This document shows positions 6,044-15,300 of a stretch of 27,351 nucleotides of DNA, piece by piece. The notes below the pieces were generated by a model, which was not told the origin of the DNA, did not search any database, and worked only from the letters and a program-made list of their open reading frames with translations. Origin of the DNA: a virus; IMG/VR virus record IMGVR_UViG_3300043395_000613, positions 1-27,351 of that record. One strand, 5' to 3'. A program made the translations under genes and the position numbers. The number at the start of each line of letters is the position of its first letter. Positions within the stretch are counted from its first letter, which is position 1.

Positions 6044-6408
6044 TCGGCTGGGAGGACATCGTCCACTTCAATGAGTCCGAGTTCCGGTGCAAGCACTGCG
6101 GTGACTGCGCTATGGATATGGAGTTCGTATCGAAGCTAGATGGCCTCAGGGATCGTATTGGTACGCCTGTGGTAGTAACCTCAGGGTACCGGTGCCCAGC
6201 CCATAACGCAGCTGTGAGCTCTACAGGGGACCATGGACCTCATACTACAGGCAAGGCTGCGGATATCCAAGTGAAGCCTGAGAAGATGCGAGATCTTATT
6301 GACATCGCAGTGGAACTCTTCCCTGGTATTGGGCTCCAATTGAAAGGAGATCACGGATCTCGGTACATCCACGTAGACGATCTTACTCGTCGAGCCTGGA
6401 CGTACTAG
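6040..6408 (+). CDS. M15-family peptidase endolysin (L,D- or D-Ala-type)
   Basis: 122 aa from GTG at 6040, overlapping the preceding stop. The M15 core is clear: VVVTSGYRCPAHN, then GPHTTGKAADIQV with zinc ligands His68 and Asp75, and RYIHVDD with the third ligand His111 and a following catalytic-type acid. An N-terminal CKHCGDC knuckle is common in small phage M15 peptidases. There is no signal peptide or separate cell-wall-binding domain, so release needs a holin. The enzyme cleaves peptide stems of peptidoglycan in the periplasm at lysis. It lies at the end of the replication arm rather than next to the holin, which is on the opposite strand beyond the terminator. Confidence 0.93.
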   Translation: MIGWEDIVHFNESEFRCKHCGDCAMDMEFVSKLDGLRDRIGTPVVVTSGYRCPAHNAAVSSTGDHGPHTTGKAADIQVKPEKMRDLIDIAVELFPGIGLQLKGDHGSRYIHVDDLTRRAWTY

Positions 6409-6511
6409 TGAAGGTAATCTACCAGATTCTAAGAACAGATGGAAACTCAGGAGCATCACATTCAAAGGCATAGCTGAGGCTATGGCCGAACAGTTCGGGG
6501 GAGACGCATAA
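6408..6511 (+). pseudogene. Short ORF apparently interrupted by a frame change (about 34 aa if joined)
   Basis: A GTG at 6408 overlaps the endolysin stop (TAGTG) and encodes MKVIYQILRTDGN before stopping at 6471-6473. A second frame, open from about 6440 to the TAA at 6509-6511, encodes WKLRSITFKGIAEAMAEQF and a short tail, with no start of its own except a late ATG. Joined by a -1 shift near 6438-6446 they would give one plausible small alpha/beta protein. No classic X-XXY-YYZ slippery heptamer is present. This could be a decayed gene, a sequencing indel, or chance. Confidence 0.3.
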
Positions 6512-6592
6512 CCAACCTTAGACCGTGTCCCCTAGCACGCTCTGGTGCGCTCCCCCAGTTTACGCCGACGGGCAGCTCAAACGCCGCCCAAT

Positions 6593-6631
6593 AAAAAACC
6601 CCGGAAGGCTTATCACCAACCGGGGTTTTTT
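6593..6631. terminator. Bidirectional Rho-independent terminator between convergent arms
   Basis: A perfect 12-bp inverted repeat: six A, CCCC, GG at 6593-6604, and CC, GGGG, six T at 6620-6631, with a 15-base loop. The GC stem is followed by a U run in either direction, so it can stop both the rightward replication transcript and the leftward late transcript. It sits in the only sizeable gap (6512-6674) between the arms. The rest of that gap shows only weak short hairpins and no ORF. Confidence 0.92.
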
Positions 6632-6633
6632 AC

Positions 6634-6656
6634 GTCTGGATGGAGCCGATCCAGAC
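6634..6656. other. Hairpin downstream of the main terminator
   Basis: GTCTGGAT (6634-6641) pairs with ATCCAGAC (6649-6656) around a 7-base loop. There is no T or A run beside it, so it is not a stand-alone terminator. It may protect 3' ends or assist termination of read-through transcripts. Confidence 0.5.
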
Positions 6657-6659
6657 TAT

Positions 6660-6686
6660 ACTAGCTCCGCCGTGCTAGTTCTTTTT
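6660..6686 (+). terminator. Possible backup terminator for rightward transcription
   Basis: ACTAGC (6660-6665) pairs with GCTAGT (6674-6679) around an 8-base loop, followed on the + strand by TCTTTTT. The 6-bp stem is short but the U run is good. It overlaps the last codons of the leftward holin gene, so it would act only on transcripts that pass the main terminator. Confidence 0.4.
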
Positions 6687-7103
6687 GAAGGCCTTGATCG
6701 CGTCAGCGATAGCAGGGAGAGAGTTCTCTACTGACCTACCTACCACGTACCCGCCGATCATAACCTTGATGATTTCCATAAGCTGGAGCTCTACAGCTTC
6801 AGATATCCCAGGGGCTGTGTACCCTAGCCACTTCGCTACCACTAGAGCAACGAACGTCAGAGCTGTAACAGGCCGCCAGTTCTTGGTGATTATGCTTTCG
6901 CTGTTAGCTTCTGCTACAATTACGGCACTCTGCGCTTCAACCAGTTTCCCCTCGTACTCGAGAACCTTGGAAGAGAGGTTAGCTTCTACCTCGTACAGCT
7001 TAGCGCTTAGCTCGTTCGCCTTATCCTTATCTGTTACTACCTCACTGATCATCTCTGATACAGGGGATATCAGCTCTTTGATCCATGTCAGAGGTGAACT
7101 CAC
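6675..7103 (-). CDS. Holin, GTA-type 3TM family-like
   Basis: 142 aa from a GTG start whose codon overlaps the previous stop (GTGA); AGAGGG lies about 7 bases upstream. The N-terminal half is a charged helix (TDKDKANELSAKLYEVEANL). It is followed by the motif ANSESIITKNWRPVTALTF leading into hydrophobic segments at about 79-95 and 105-125. An amphipathic helix with SES, then NWRP, then the membrane segments is typical of the 3TM holins of gene-transfer agents and many phages (GTA_holin_3TM). It would form inner-membrane holes that release the M15 endolysin encoded convergently 300 bp away. It is the last gene of the late operon. Confidence 0.82.
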   Translation of the reverse strand: MSSPLTWIKELISPVSEMISEVVTDKDKANELSAKLYEVEANLSSKVLEYEGKLVEAQSAVIVAEANSESIITKNWRPVTALTFVALVVAKWLGYTAPGISEAVELQLMEIIKVMIGGYVVGRSVENSLPAIADAIKAFKKN

Positions 7104-7315
7104 TGCGCAACCCTCTCTAGCGTCACAGATGTTAGTACCTGAGTGTACTGTTCAGTTCCCGCTTGCACCTGGAGCCTACGTAGTACCGGTCGTACCCCCG
7201 ATGTATCTACCTCGAAGGGTAACCAGCCCGCGCTAAGGAGTTTCTCCTTTCGGATAGCAGCTTGCCGCCTGTTAAGAAGAAGACAATCGTCTCCATTCAC
7301 AAATAGTATGTTCAT
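7100..7315 (-). CDS. Small hypothetical protein between tail fibre and holin (71 aa)
   Basis: The ATG overlaps the tail fibre stop (TAATG) and the TGA overlaps the holin GTG. The product starts MNILFVNGDDCLLLNRRQAA, then a Lys-rich helix, and reads like a small cytosolic alpha/beta protein. There is no signal sequence, lipobox or convincing membrane helix, so a spanin role is not supported. The position between fibre and holin hints at lysis or late assembly, but no family is recognised. GCAGGAT just upstream may serve as a weak SD. Confidence 0.7.
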   Translation of the reverse strand: MNILFVNGDDCLLLNRRQAAIRKEKLLSAGWLPFEVDTSGVRPVLRRLQVQAGTEQYTQVLTSVTLERVAQ

Positions 7316-9006
7316 TATCCTGCCTTGTACTCCATGTAGCTACCTTGAACAAGGTTCACTGCGTTAGCGTCTGATGTATTCTGTGCCCATTGGAACGAGA
7401 ACGTACCCGATGCGTTAGTTTTTAGAGTTAGTTCGAACCTCACAAAGCCTCTGCCCGTGGAGGTTGATGTTACTGACTTCGAGGCGGGGAAGGCGGTGCC
7501 TCCGCCGAGAACCCATGTAACGGAGGAAGTGTTACCTAATACGGTTTCTCCAATATGCCATGAACATTCAGTGATAGTGCCTGTGTAGTTAAACATGTAC
7601 TTGAAGTCGGGCGTAGCGTTAGCAGTAGAGAATACAGCTAGCCCCCTGATTACGTACTGAGTGCTACCCGCCGCACTGAACTGCATCACGGAGTCGTTAG
7701 CTAGCGTGTTATCGCTGGTCTTAGCAGAACTGCTGGTCTTAATCAGCTGAGTGAATCCGCCCCCAGATGCCGCTTGGAACGAGGGGGCAGAGCTAGCTCC
7801 GTTGCTAGTGAGCACTTCGCCGGAGGCACCGAGCGCTAGCTCGGTAACAGCTCCAGACCCATTAGAGTAGAATACCTTCCAGTTCCCAGGCGTAACCAAA
7901 GCGAACGTGCCAAGGCCTAGCGTAGTACGCTGTGCCGCTGCGTCTGCGTCGTCTATCAAGGCCCTGCCTGCTGCAGTACAGGTGATCTCTTCGACATCCC
8001 CAGCGCCCGCTGTGCTGCGTCCTAGGAGCTTATCTGTAGCGGATACGTTCTGGATCTTAGCGTACGTAACTGCATCGTTATCGATGGTCCACGTAGCCCC
8101 GGAAGCGGAGACAGTGATGTCCCCCTTGTCCCCATCAGTTAAGCTTCCGCTTGGCTGAGAGTACCACCCCTTAGTACCACTGCCGTTCGTCCCGTACAAC
8201 ATCGTGTTGCCAGGAGAGGCAGAGTCCCCACTGAGTTTGATACCCGAGGCATCAGAGGTAATAGACATCTGACTGATAACAGCAGCGCTAACTTGTTGCC
8301 CAGTCAGGGACATATCTACTGTGGTACTATCAGCTACAGTAACGGCATCATGTAGTACATCGTACGTACTACCAGCTTGCCTAGCTTTGAACTTACCGCT
8401 AGTACTATTGTACCACACATCCCCATTAACGGGGGATGCTAGATCTCCTGCGGCAGGGGAGATATTAACTCGACGAGTTACCTTAACTCCGTCAGCCTCT
8501 GTGCTCATGACTTCTGTATCATTCTCACTTAGAATGATAGAGTCCCCAGCGGTTGTAGTATTAAGTACTACATCCCCGACGTAACTCTCGAATAGCATCT
8601 GATCAATCGCATGATTCTGATAGAATGCGCTAGCAGTACTTGCTGCCTTGTTGAATACGAACGAGTCGCCTGTCGGGCTATATAACTCTACTGATGCGTA
8701 CTCAACTAAGTCAGTCTCAGTTACCTTGATGCGTCGTTCATCGATGTCGACAGAGTCGGCATTAGTGGTAACTACAGCAGTACTCCCATCATATAGAGTA
8801 TCAGCTGGCACAGCGACATTCGTCTTGGATCCAGTATCAGAAGCGGTAATACCCGAGCCAGTGAAGTTCAACGTATCCCGTTGAGTAAGGGCTACCCCTT
8901 CCTCTTGGATCTCATGCCCAGACCCAGTACCTGTGGTTGTACTCGGGGGGGCGTACATCATGCCAGCCCTGATCAACCGAGAGTTCTGCGGTTTACGGCG
9001 TTTCAT
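7315..9006 (-). CDS. Tail fibre protein with modular stalk
   Basis: 563 aa, Ser/Thr/Gly/Ala-rich and mostly beta. The basic start MKRRKPQNSRLIRAGMMYAP is followed by EEGVALTQRDTLNFTGSGIT, a segment frequent near phage fibre N-termini. At about 292-366 is a stalk module beginning GDKGDITVSASGATWTID and ending RTTLGLG, shared widely among phage fibres. Residues about 430-563 form a separate beta-rich tip domain ending VQGSYMEYKAG. It should trimerise and contact the host receptor. No gp17 connection domain is obvious by eye. The start overlaps the upstream stop (ATGA). GTAC is very dense in the middle of this gene (9 in about 420 bases). Confidence 0.87.
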   Translation of the reverse strand: MKRRKPQNSRLIRAGMMYAPPSTTTGTGSGHEIQEEGVALTQRDTLNFTGSGITASDTGSKTNVAVPADTLYDGSTAVVTTNADSVDIDERRIKVTETDLVEYASVELYSPTGDSFVFNKAASTASAFYQNHAIDQMLFESYVGDVVLNTTTAGDSIILSENDTEVMSTEADGVKVTRRVNISPAAGDLASPVNGDVWYNSTSGKFKARQAGSTYDVLHDAVTVADSTTVDMSLTGQQVSAAVISQMSITSDASGIKLSGDSASPGNTMLYGTNGSGTKGWYSQPSGSLTDGDKGDITVSASGATWTIDNDAVTYAKIQNVSATDKLLGRSTAGAGDVEEITCTAAGRALIDDADAAAQRTTLGLGTFALVTPGNWKVFYSNGSGAVTELALGASGEVLTSNGASSAPSFQAASGGGFTQLIKTSSSAKTSDNTLANDSVMQFSAAGSTQYVIRGLAVFSTANATPDFKYMFNYTGTITECSWHIGETVLGNTSSVTWVLGGGTAFPASKSVTSTSTGRGFVRFELTLKTNASGTFSFQWAQNTSDANAVNLVQGSYMEYKAG

Positions 9007-10442
9007 CTACGTCGTCCTACGTACTTCAAGAAGTCTCCCGACTCGTACTTGAACTCTCTATTATTATCTTCATAGATGTTAAGGATGACCCTACTAAGAT
9101 CTTCCATAGTCAGATCTGCTTGGGAGGCATCGGAGACCAGTTGTTTAAACGCGCCTTGATCCTGAATAACAGCCTCTTGAAGTCTAGCTTTAAGAACTCT
9201 ATCTTCTGGCAAGAGCTCAATAACTTTATCTACATTGTCTTTGTAGTTATTCGAATCAGAAAAGAACTCGTCAATCTGATCTACTTTAGTACTCATATTG
9301 TACTTCGCAGATGAGTTCCTTTGGGCCTTCATGATAATGCCGTGTGCGACCTGATTCGCCACATCCCCACGATGTTTAACTTCGTCGAGCATGTTATCTA
9401 CTTCGGTTACTAAGCGCTTATCCTGATCAAAGAGGGCTGGGTTATCTTGTGTAGCAAGGGCGTTGAAATCTCCCTTGAAGGGAGACTTGAACCTATTTAA
9501 TTTTTCTTCGCTTGGAAGAAAATCGTACGTTATTTCTAAGTCGTCCGTGAATCCCCAAGGAAAATCGAAGTATTCAGGATTTCCAATAGAATCTCTATAT
9601 GCTTTATCTACCGTCTTAACTAAATCATTAAGATTATTTTGGATTACGTACTCTACAGCGTTTGGGTCGTTATAGGCCCTAGAGAGAATTGCCCGAGCCC
9701 AATCCTCCTTTGATACAACCTTAGAGTTCATCTTATAGTACGGGACGAAATATGAGTCTTCACCGATCTTATACCAAGGTTCAACTGCTCCGCCGGCTGG
9801 GAATCTGTTCCGAACTCGCAGTACTGGAATCTTTTCTATTCCCAGCTCTTTAGCGGCGACCGCCCTGTTGAGACCCTCCTGACCGAAGCCTTCCCTTGAG
9901 TAATCTAGGTAAGGAATATCCATGTTCCCCTTGTTAAGGAATGTCTGAACTAGATCGTTATCTAAAGGCCTAGTAGAAAGAACATTCTCTCTTGTGGAAT
10001 GAAGGAGCTTTGATGCCTCATCTATGTATTGATCCGGGGTCATGTCGACAACTTCATGGGTAAGATCAAACTTTTGACTTCTTATTCCCAAATCGTCATC
10101 GTAGTTAGAACGACCAGTCTTAAAATCACTAGAGAAAAATGATCCTTCTACGTGTCGTCTTGCAATTTTAGAAATTGTTTGCCAATCTCCAACCTCTTTA
10201 GCTTGACGGGCAAGAGGAATGCGGAGATTATTTCCACGTATTCTCCGCAAAACAACGAGATCTCGAGCAAGCTGCTCAGTTTCTGCTTGCGGAAGTCCTG
10301 TCTCTTTCATCTGTCGAAGCGTTGCAGCATTATTAAGTTGCAATCTATTAACCGACTCAACAGCTGCTCTTTTCTGCTCAGCTAAAACTCTTGTTTCAGG
10401 GCTGAACAACAACTCCCTAACGTACTTAAGATAGTTAGCCAT
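9003..10442 (-). CDS. Virion-arm protein with ParB-like stretch, AT-rich (479 aa)
   Basis: Coded in the late operon with stop-start overlaps on both sides (TAATG at 10442, ATGA at 9003-9006). The N-terminal 100 residues are helical and basic. Residues 132-213 hold DMTPDQYIDEASKLL, then MDIPYLDYSREGFGQEGLN and RAVAAKELGIEKIPVLRV. The last part follows the ParB/sulfiredoxin-like pattern G-x-H-R-x-x-A, LG-I-x-x-VPV, with Asn in place of the usual His. The C-terminal half is charged and helical. The place after the internal virion proteins and before the fibre suggests an ejected or structural protein; this is inferred. Base composition is much more AT-rich than the neighbours (two sample lines about 33% GC). 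Confidence 0.75.
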   Translation of the reverse strand: MANYLKYVRELLFSPETRVLAEQKRAAVESVNRLQLNNAATLRQMKETGLPQAETEQLARDLVVLRRIRGNNLRIPLARQAKEVGDWQTISKIARRHVEGSFFSSDFKTGRSNYDDDLGIRSQKFDLTHEVVDMTPDQYIDEASKLLHSTRENVLSTRPLDNDLVQTFLNKGNMDIPYLDYSREGFGQEGLNRAVAAKELGIEKIPVLRVRNRFPAGGAVEPWYKIGEDSYFVPYYKMNSKVVSKEDWARAILSRAYNDPNAVEYVIQNNLNDLVKTVDKAYRDSIGNPEYFDFPWGFTDDLEITYDFLPSEEKLNRFKSPFKGDFNALATQDNPALFDQDKRLVTEVDNMLDEVKHRGDVANQVAHGIIMKAQRNSSAKYNMSTKVDQIDEFFSDSNNYKDNVDKVIELLPEDRVLKARLQEAVIQDQGAFKQLVSDASQADLTMEDLSRVILNIYEDNNREFKYESGDFLKYVGRRR

Positions 10443-12391
10443 TAGAATGTAATTCTATTCAAGTCAAGGGTATTAACTCCAAGACTATCTTGGCGTTGAC
10501 GCATTTGAGCTTCAAGATAATCAGGAGTTCTCCCTTGCTCAATCATAACTTTAGCCATTTCCGCTCTGTCAAAGTTTGTATACAGTCCAAGAGATTGATA
10601 CACATCAATTGCTTGCTTGATCCTGGGGGCAATAGCATTTAACTTCTCTGCCACAGCGATAGCGCGGGAGTTCCCAGCCTGATCTGGCATCGGACGGAAG
10701 ACGGGGAGACCGTCTTGAGTGTAATTTATATTCATGCTATCCTGAAGTACGTTCTCAAAGCTAGCAAGAGCTGGTATGCGAGGGCCAAGCGAGTCGCGCA
10801 CGATACCATTTGCCTGCTGTATCACAGTACTTAGATACGTATCCATAGCATCAGTAAGGTGTGCACGAACAGCAGGGTCAGCTCTGGTCAGACGTTCACG
10901 AACAGCAGGATCTGCCATGATAGGCAGTTGGTTGTGGTACAGTCGAGCAAGATCTTGATTGCTAGGATCGTACGCCCCGAAGAAGTTATCAAGGGCTTTA
11001 CTGAATTCTGCATCAGTGATGTTCGGATTCACTGCCATGTCACGGAATCCCTGAGTGTTCTCTCTGACATACCCATCGGCTTTTGTCGGATCCCTGACTA
11101 CCTGAGCCATGCCGGCTTGCGCTTCAGCTTGACTAAGGGATGCACTAGCAGCCACACGAAGCGTGCCTATCAATCGACGGCCGTACTCGGTGCTACCTGC
11201 AGCTTCAGCCATGGTATTTGGAGCATCCTTCAGTACTTGAAGGACAGCCCTAGTTTGCCGGAGTTCGGGGTTCCTGCTAAACAATTCCATCGTGGCCAGA
11301 GCATTAGCTTGCTCTTCGCCAGCTTTAAGCGTATCAGCATTCCCCTTGGTTGAAAACGCCAGCCGAGTGGAATCATACATGATCTTAAGCGGAGCGATCA
11401 TGGTGTCATAGTCTGCCTGAGTGATATCGGGGTGGTTCCCAATGCCACGAATGCCGAGGTTAGTATTAACCCACCATTGATCAAGCTTCTCGGTCGCTTG
11501 CTGTTGTTGCTCAGGCGTCATCCGAGAGATATCTGTTACTCCGAGTTCGTTCAGGATTTGAGTTCTCGCCTGATTGAACATCCCCATAACGCCGGGGACC
11601 ACGTTCCTCATGACACCATCTACGTACTCCCAGCGTCCACCTACAATATTTCGCAGGTTTGTTAGAGTACTATCTTTATCTTGGTCCACTTGGGCATCAA
11701 GTACCTGCTTATCTCGCAGGAAAGCGCTAGCACGTTCTACATCTTGGAAGTGCTTCATAACAAGAGCAGAGCGCTGTTCGAACGGGAGACGAGGATCGAT
11801 CCCCAAGCTCATGCTCGTATCGTCGACAGTCTTCATGAAGCTCGCACGACGATCTTCTACTTGAGTTTCAACTGTAGCTAGGTCTTGCTGAGCGCCACGC
11901 CCCATGCTAGTTTTATACAGGGTCAGGAGTTCTGGCCCAATCATGGGGTTCCGTGCGATCTGTTCCCGTACTGCTGCAGTTCTCCGAAGAACATTCAATG
12001 CTGCTCGAGGGCGTTGGATATCCGCATTCAGGAACTTCAAGTTATCCGTTTGCCCTTGAATCAGAGCATCCAGTTCTTGATCATTAGGCTTGTACCCAAG
12101 AACAGAACTAAGAGCTTGGACCGCTTGCTCCCTCGAAATATCTAACTGCTCGACAGCTGCCCGAGAGAGTGCCATCTTGCCCGACTTCTCGTCCACGTAC
12201 CGCTGCATCGCTAATTGATTAGCAGCAGAGCTAGAGCCAGATCCATTCAGACCGAGCCTAGACTCGAATGCATTCGCTGCATCCCTAGCGAACCCAGTTA
12301 TACTACGGTCGTACCCATCTTGGTACATCCCGATGTACGGGTTCATCTGTACAGGAGTTACATCTGGGGATTCTGGTCTATACGTTGCCAT
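10442..12391 (-). CDS. Internal virion protein, T7 gp15-like by position (649 aa)
   Basis: A long helical, Ala/Gln/Arg-rich protein (starts MATYRPESPDVTPVQMNPY) with no transmembrane segment. Its size, composition and place among T7-type internal proteins suggest the gp15 class, which forms the ejectosome core with gp14 and gp16. Homology cannot be shown by eye. A short internal near-repeat, ADPAVRERLTRADPAVRAHL, lies in the C-terminal third. The start overlaps the end of the giant protein gene by 34 bases. In T7 the equivalent gene precedes gene 16; here it follows the giant gene. Confidence 0.65.
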   Translation of the reverse strand: MATYRPESPDVTPVQMNPYIGMYQDGYDRSITGFARDAANAFESRLGLNGSGSSSAANQLAMQRYVDEKSGKMALSRAAVEQLDISREQAVQALSSVLGYKPNDQELDALIQGQTDNLKFLNADIQRPRAALNVLRRTAAVREQIARNPMIGPELLTLYKTSMGRGAQQDLATVETQVEDRRASFMKTVDDTSMSLGIDPRLPFEQRSALVMKHFQDVERASAFLRDKQVLDAQVDQDKDSTLTNLRNIVGGRWEYVDGVMRNVVPGVMGMFNQARTQILNELGVTDISRMTPEQQQQATEKLDQWWVNTNLGIRGIGNHPDITQADYDTMIAPLKIMYDSTRLAFSTKGNADTLKAGEEQANALATMELFSRNPELRQTRAVLQVLKDAPNTMAEAAGSTEYGRRLIGTLRVAASASLSQAEAQAGMAQVVRDPTKADGYVRENTQGFRDMAVNPNITDAEFSKALDNFFGAYDPSNQDLARLYHNQLPIMADPAVRERLTRADPAVRAHLTDAMDTYLSTVIQQANGIVRDSLGPRIPALASFENVLQDSMNINYTQDGLPVFRPMPDQAGNSRAIAVAEKLNAIAPRIKQAIDVYQSLGLYTNFDRAEMAKVMIEQGRTPDYLEAQMRQRQDSLGVNTLDLNRITF

Positions 12392-15300
12392 TGATTCATC
12401 TCTTCAAGGAATTTAATTGTTTCTTCTTTAGTGGAGAACTCGGGGCCGGAGCGGATTCGGTTAATGAATTCTGGGTCTCTGATGTCCGGGATATAAGCGG
12501 CATACCCAGAGATAACCGCATTAATGAATTGAGTCTCAAGCCCATCTTTTGTTACATCATTAAGGATCAAATCCCGAACTCTGTTAAAGAACCGACGATG
12601 TTCGTCATCAGACAGGGCGTCGCTGAGCATCTGAGCATTGAGTTCAACTAGGCGAGTACCCTCCACAGGATCGAGTTTCCCTTCTCCGAGAAGTTCAGCA
12701 TGCGCTTTCAAGAACTTGTAGAAGTTCGCAGCCTCTGCATCGATCTCGGCTCCGAGTTTATCTTGTTTCGGGTTCCCGATCAGACCTTTGATTTGGATAA
12801 GTTCATCTTGGAGCCATCGGTTACTATGAGCATTCAATCCCATAGTGCCGAGAGCCATCGCTTCTCCAGTGGTAACTTCAGCCCCGACATCACCTGTCGC
12901 TGCAACGTACCTGTTCAGCTCGAGGGCTACACGCCCACGCATGAAGTTCCCATAGATCGGGAAGAACGTCTTCATCCACTCGTTAGCCACAACGATCCCC
13001 TTCTCGGGTCCTGAGATAGGCTCAAACGGGGTACCTAGTGCAGCCGTGGTGAACTTCCAAGCTTCGTATACATCCTTGCCAAGGGCGTAACTCGGGCCTA
13101 ACCCGAACTCGAGAGAAGTCTTGTCTTCGAGTACAATGCCCGTAAGGAATGCTGCTATCGGGTTACCGGTACCAAAGACTTGGTTCCTGCCGCTGATTCC
13201 GGAGAACGGAGCAGCGTTGCCGGAGAACTCGATATCGGCCATCTGTTCGCCGTCTTGATTCCAAGCTTCGAACAGCATGTTCAGGAGAGTACCAGTGATG
13301 CCTTCCCGAATAGAGCGGTCCACTTCGGGAGGAGTATCAACACCTGTAGTTTCTTGAAACTTGTCCCACATCTGGCCTACGCCATACGCTCCGGTACCGA
13401 ACAGGGCGAACTGTTGCCATGCGATCCTAGCTTTCTCTGCATCTGAGAACGCTTTGTTAGAAAGCTTGCCGATAGTCCTCTTATACGCAGTATTGGTTTT
13501 ATCTCCGAGGAGCTTGAACTCGTTCGGTAGAAGCGTTTGCATGCTCTTAACAGCATGCGCTTGGAACTGGAAGATCAGACCGAGAATTCCTTTTTGGAAC
13601 TGCATCGCTCCAGTCTTGTTCATGTTGTACGAAACTACCCGAGCTTCTCCAAAAATCTTCTCTATATTCCCAGGCTCTGCCCATTTGTGTGCGATCTTAG
13701 GATTGTTCTTCATCCATTTGTTTCGCACAGCAAGGAACGCGCCCATGAGTTGGAACTGTTCGCCTGCGTCAAAGCCAATTCGACGGGCGTATTTCCTGAA
13801 CGTGTTAAAAGTATTAACAGCCCCCTGATACACTGGCGCCTTGCCAACTACTCGGTCCACATTAGCGAAGATTGCGTACATGTGAGAATCCACTGACGCA
13901 GGCAGACCGTGTCGTTGATAGATATCAATGAACTTAGTGTATTCCGCCTCGGAGACGCCCATCAACTTGGCGCCTTGCTTCAAGCCGAATTGCTCCCATT
14001 GATCTGTGTTTCGCCACATCGTGCCGTAGATCAGGCCGAGGTAGTCATTCATCCCCTGCTTGGATAGGAAGTATTTCGCTCCGTGGTCTAAGCCAAGATA
14101 GATCGACATCTGCATGGCCTGAAGGGGAAGCTGTCTAAGCGGGTTAAAGATGATACGAACAGTGAAGTTCGCACCCTTGGCAGCATTGATCAGGTTCCGA
14201 TGACGGTTCCTCATCACACCTTCTGCTAATTGATTCAGCCATACGTTATCATATCTGCTTAGATAATTAGACAGATTGATAGCAGTACTACGGCTAACAG
14301 CACTGAACATCGTTTCATCGATGCCAGCGATGTGCGTGATATGACGCTGGAACGCGACAGCCTCTTGGTACGCCCGTTCCGAATTCGGAGTAACTTCAGT
14401 TGGGCGACGGATCTGACTGGTTTCAAGAGGCATCTGCCCATTGACTCCAAAATCCTTTCCGTATTTCTTATCCCAGTTAGCTTTGAGCTTATCGACAAGG
14501 GGGTCAATTGTGCCAGCTCGAGCTGCACGGGCGCGAGCTGCTGCCATACTATCCGATACAGACTTCAGACGACGCTTACCGTTAAGGCCTTTAACCTCTA
14601 CGCCACGGTGCGATGTGAAGAGTTGGCCAGAGTTCTCAAGGTACTCAAGAGAGGTTCTATTTGCGTATTCGATATCCCGTTGAAGTTCTTTAGCTTCGGT
14701 AACCATGTACTTCAGAACTTGATCGTCCCTTTCAGGGAGAGGGAGACCAAGATCTTCATATACTGAATTCTTATTTGCTTCGTACTCAAGGTCTAGGCGT
14801 GCCTTATCCCTAAGAGCCTCTCCTTTTGTGGCGTACATCCGAACAGCCTTAAGACCCTTGACTCTTACACCATTCACAAGGCTATTGTATTCTACTTTTA
14901 AGATATACGGGGCATCATATATCCGAGATATGTACCCAGGTATATCACGAATAACTTCATCAGGGAGTTTCTTGAATTCTACGCCTTTGCCCTCTTTGTA
15001 CAATACGAACTTCGTCCACTCCTTTCCAACCTTGACAGGTTTCTGGAGCTCGATGATTTTAATATTGCCCGGGTTTGCATCAATAAGTTTGGAGATCTCG
15101 TCGATGTCCGTCTTAACCATTCTGTTAAGTTCGGAGTCGTAGATTCTACTTACATTTGCTTCGATGTCTTTGTCGAAGTAATCTTTCCCGCGTACCTTCA
15201 GATCGGAAATAGAAACTTGTTTTCCAAGTTGATCCGCCATCTCTTGGAATTGTCCGCGAGGCAGAACTACATGCTTCCATCCGTCAGCTACGAGCTGTGA

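Noticed and set aside
6518-6560. Short inverted repeats before the main terminator (CGTG/CACG, GCAC/GTGC)
   Set aside because: Stems of only 4 bp with no U run; no better than chance.
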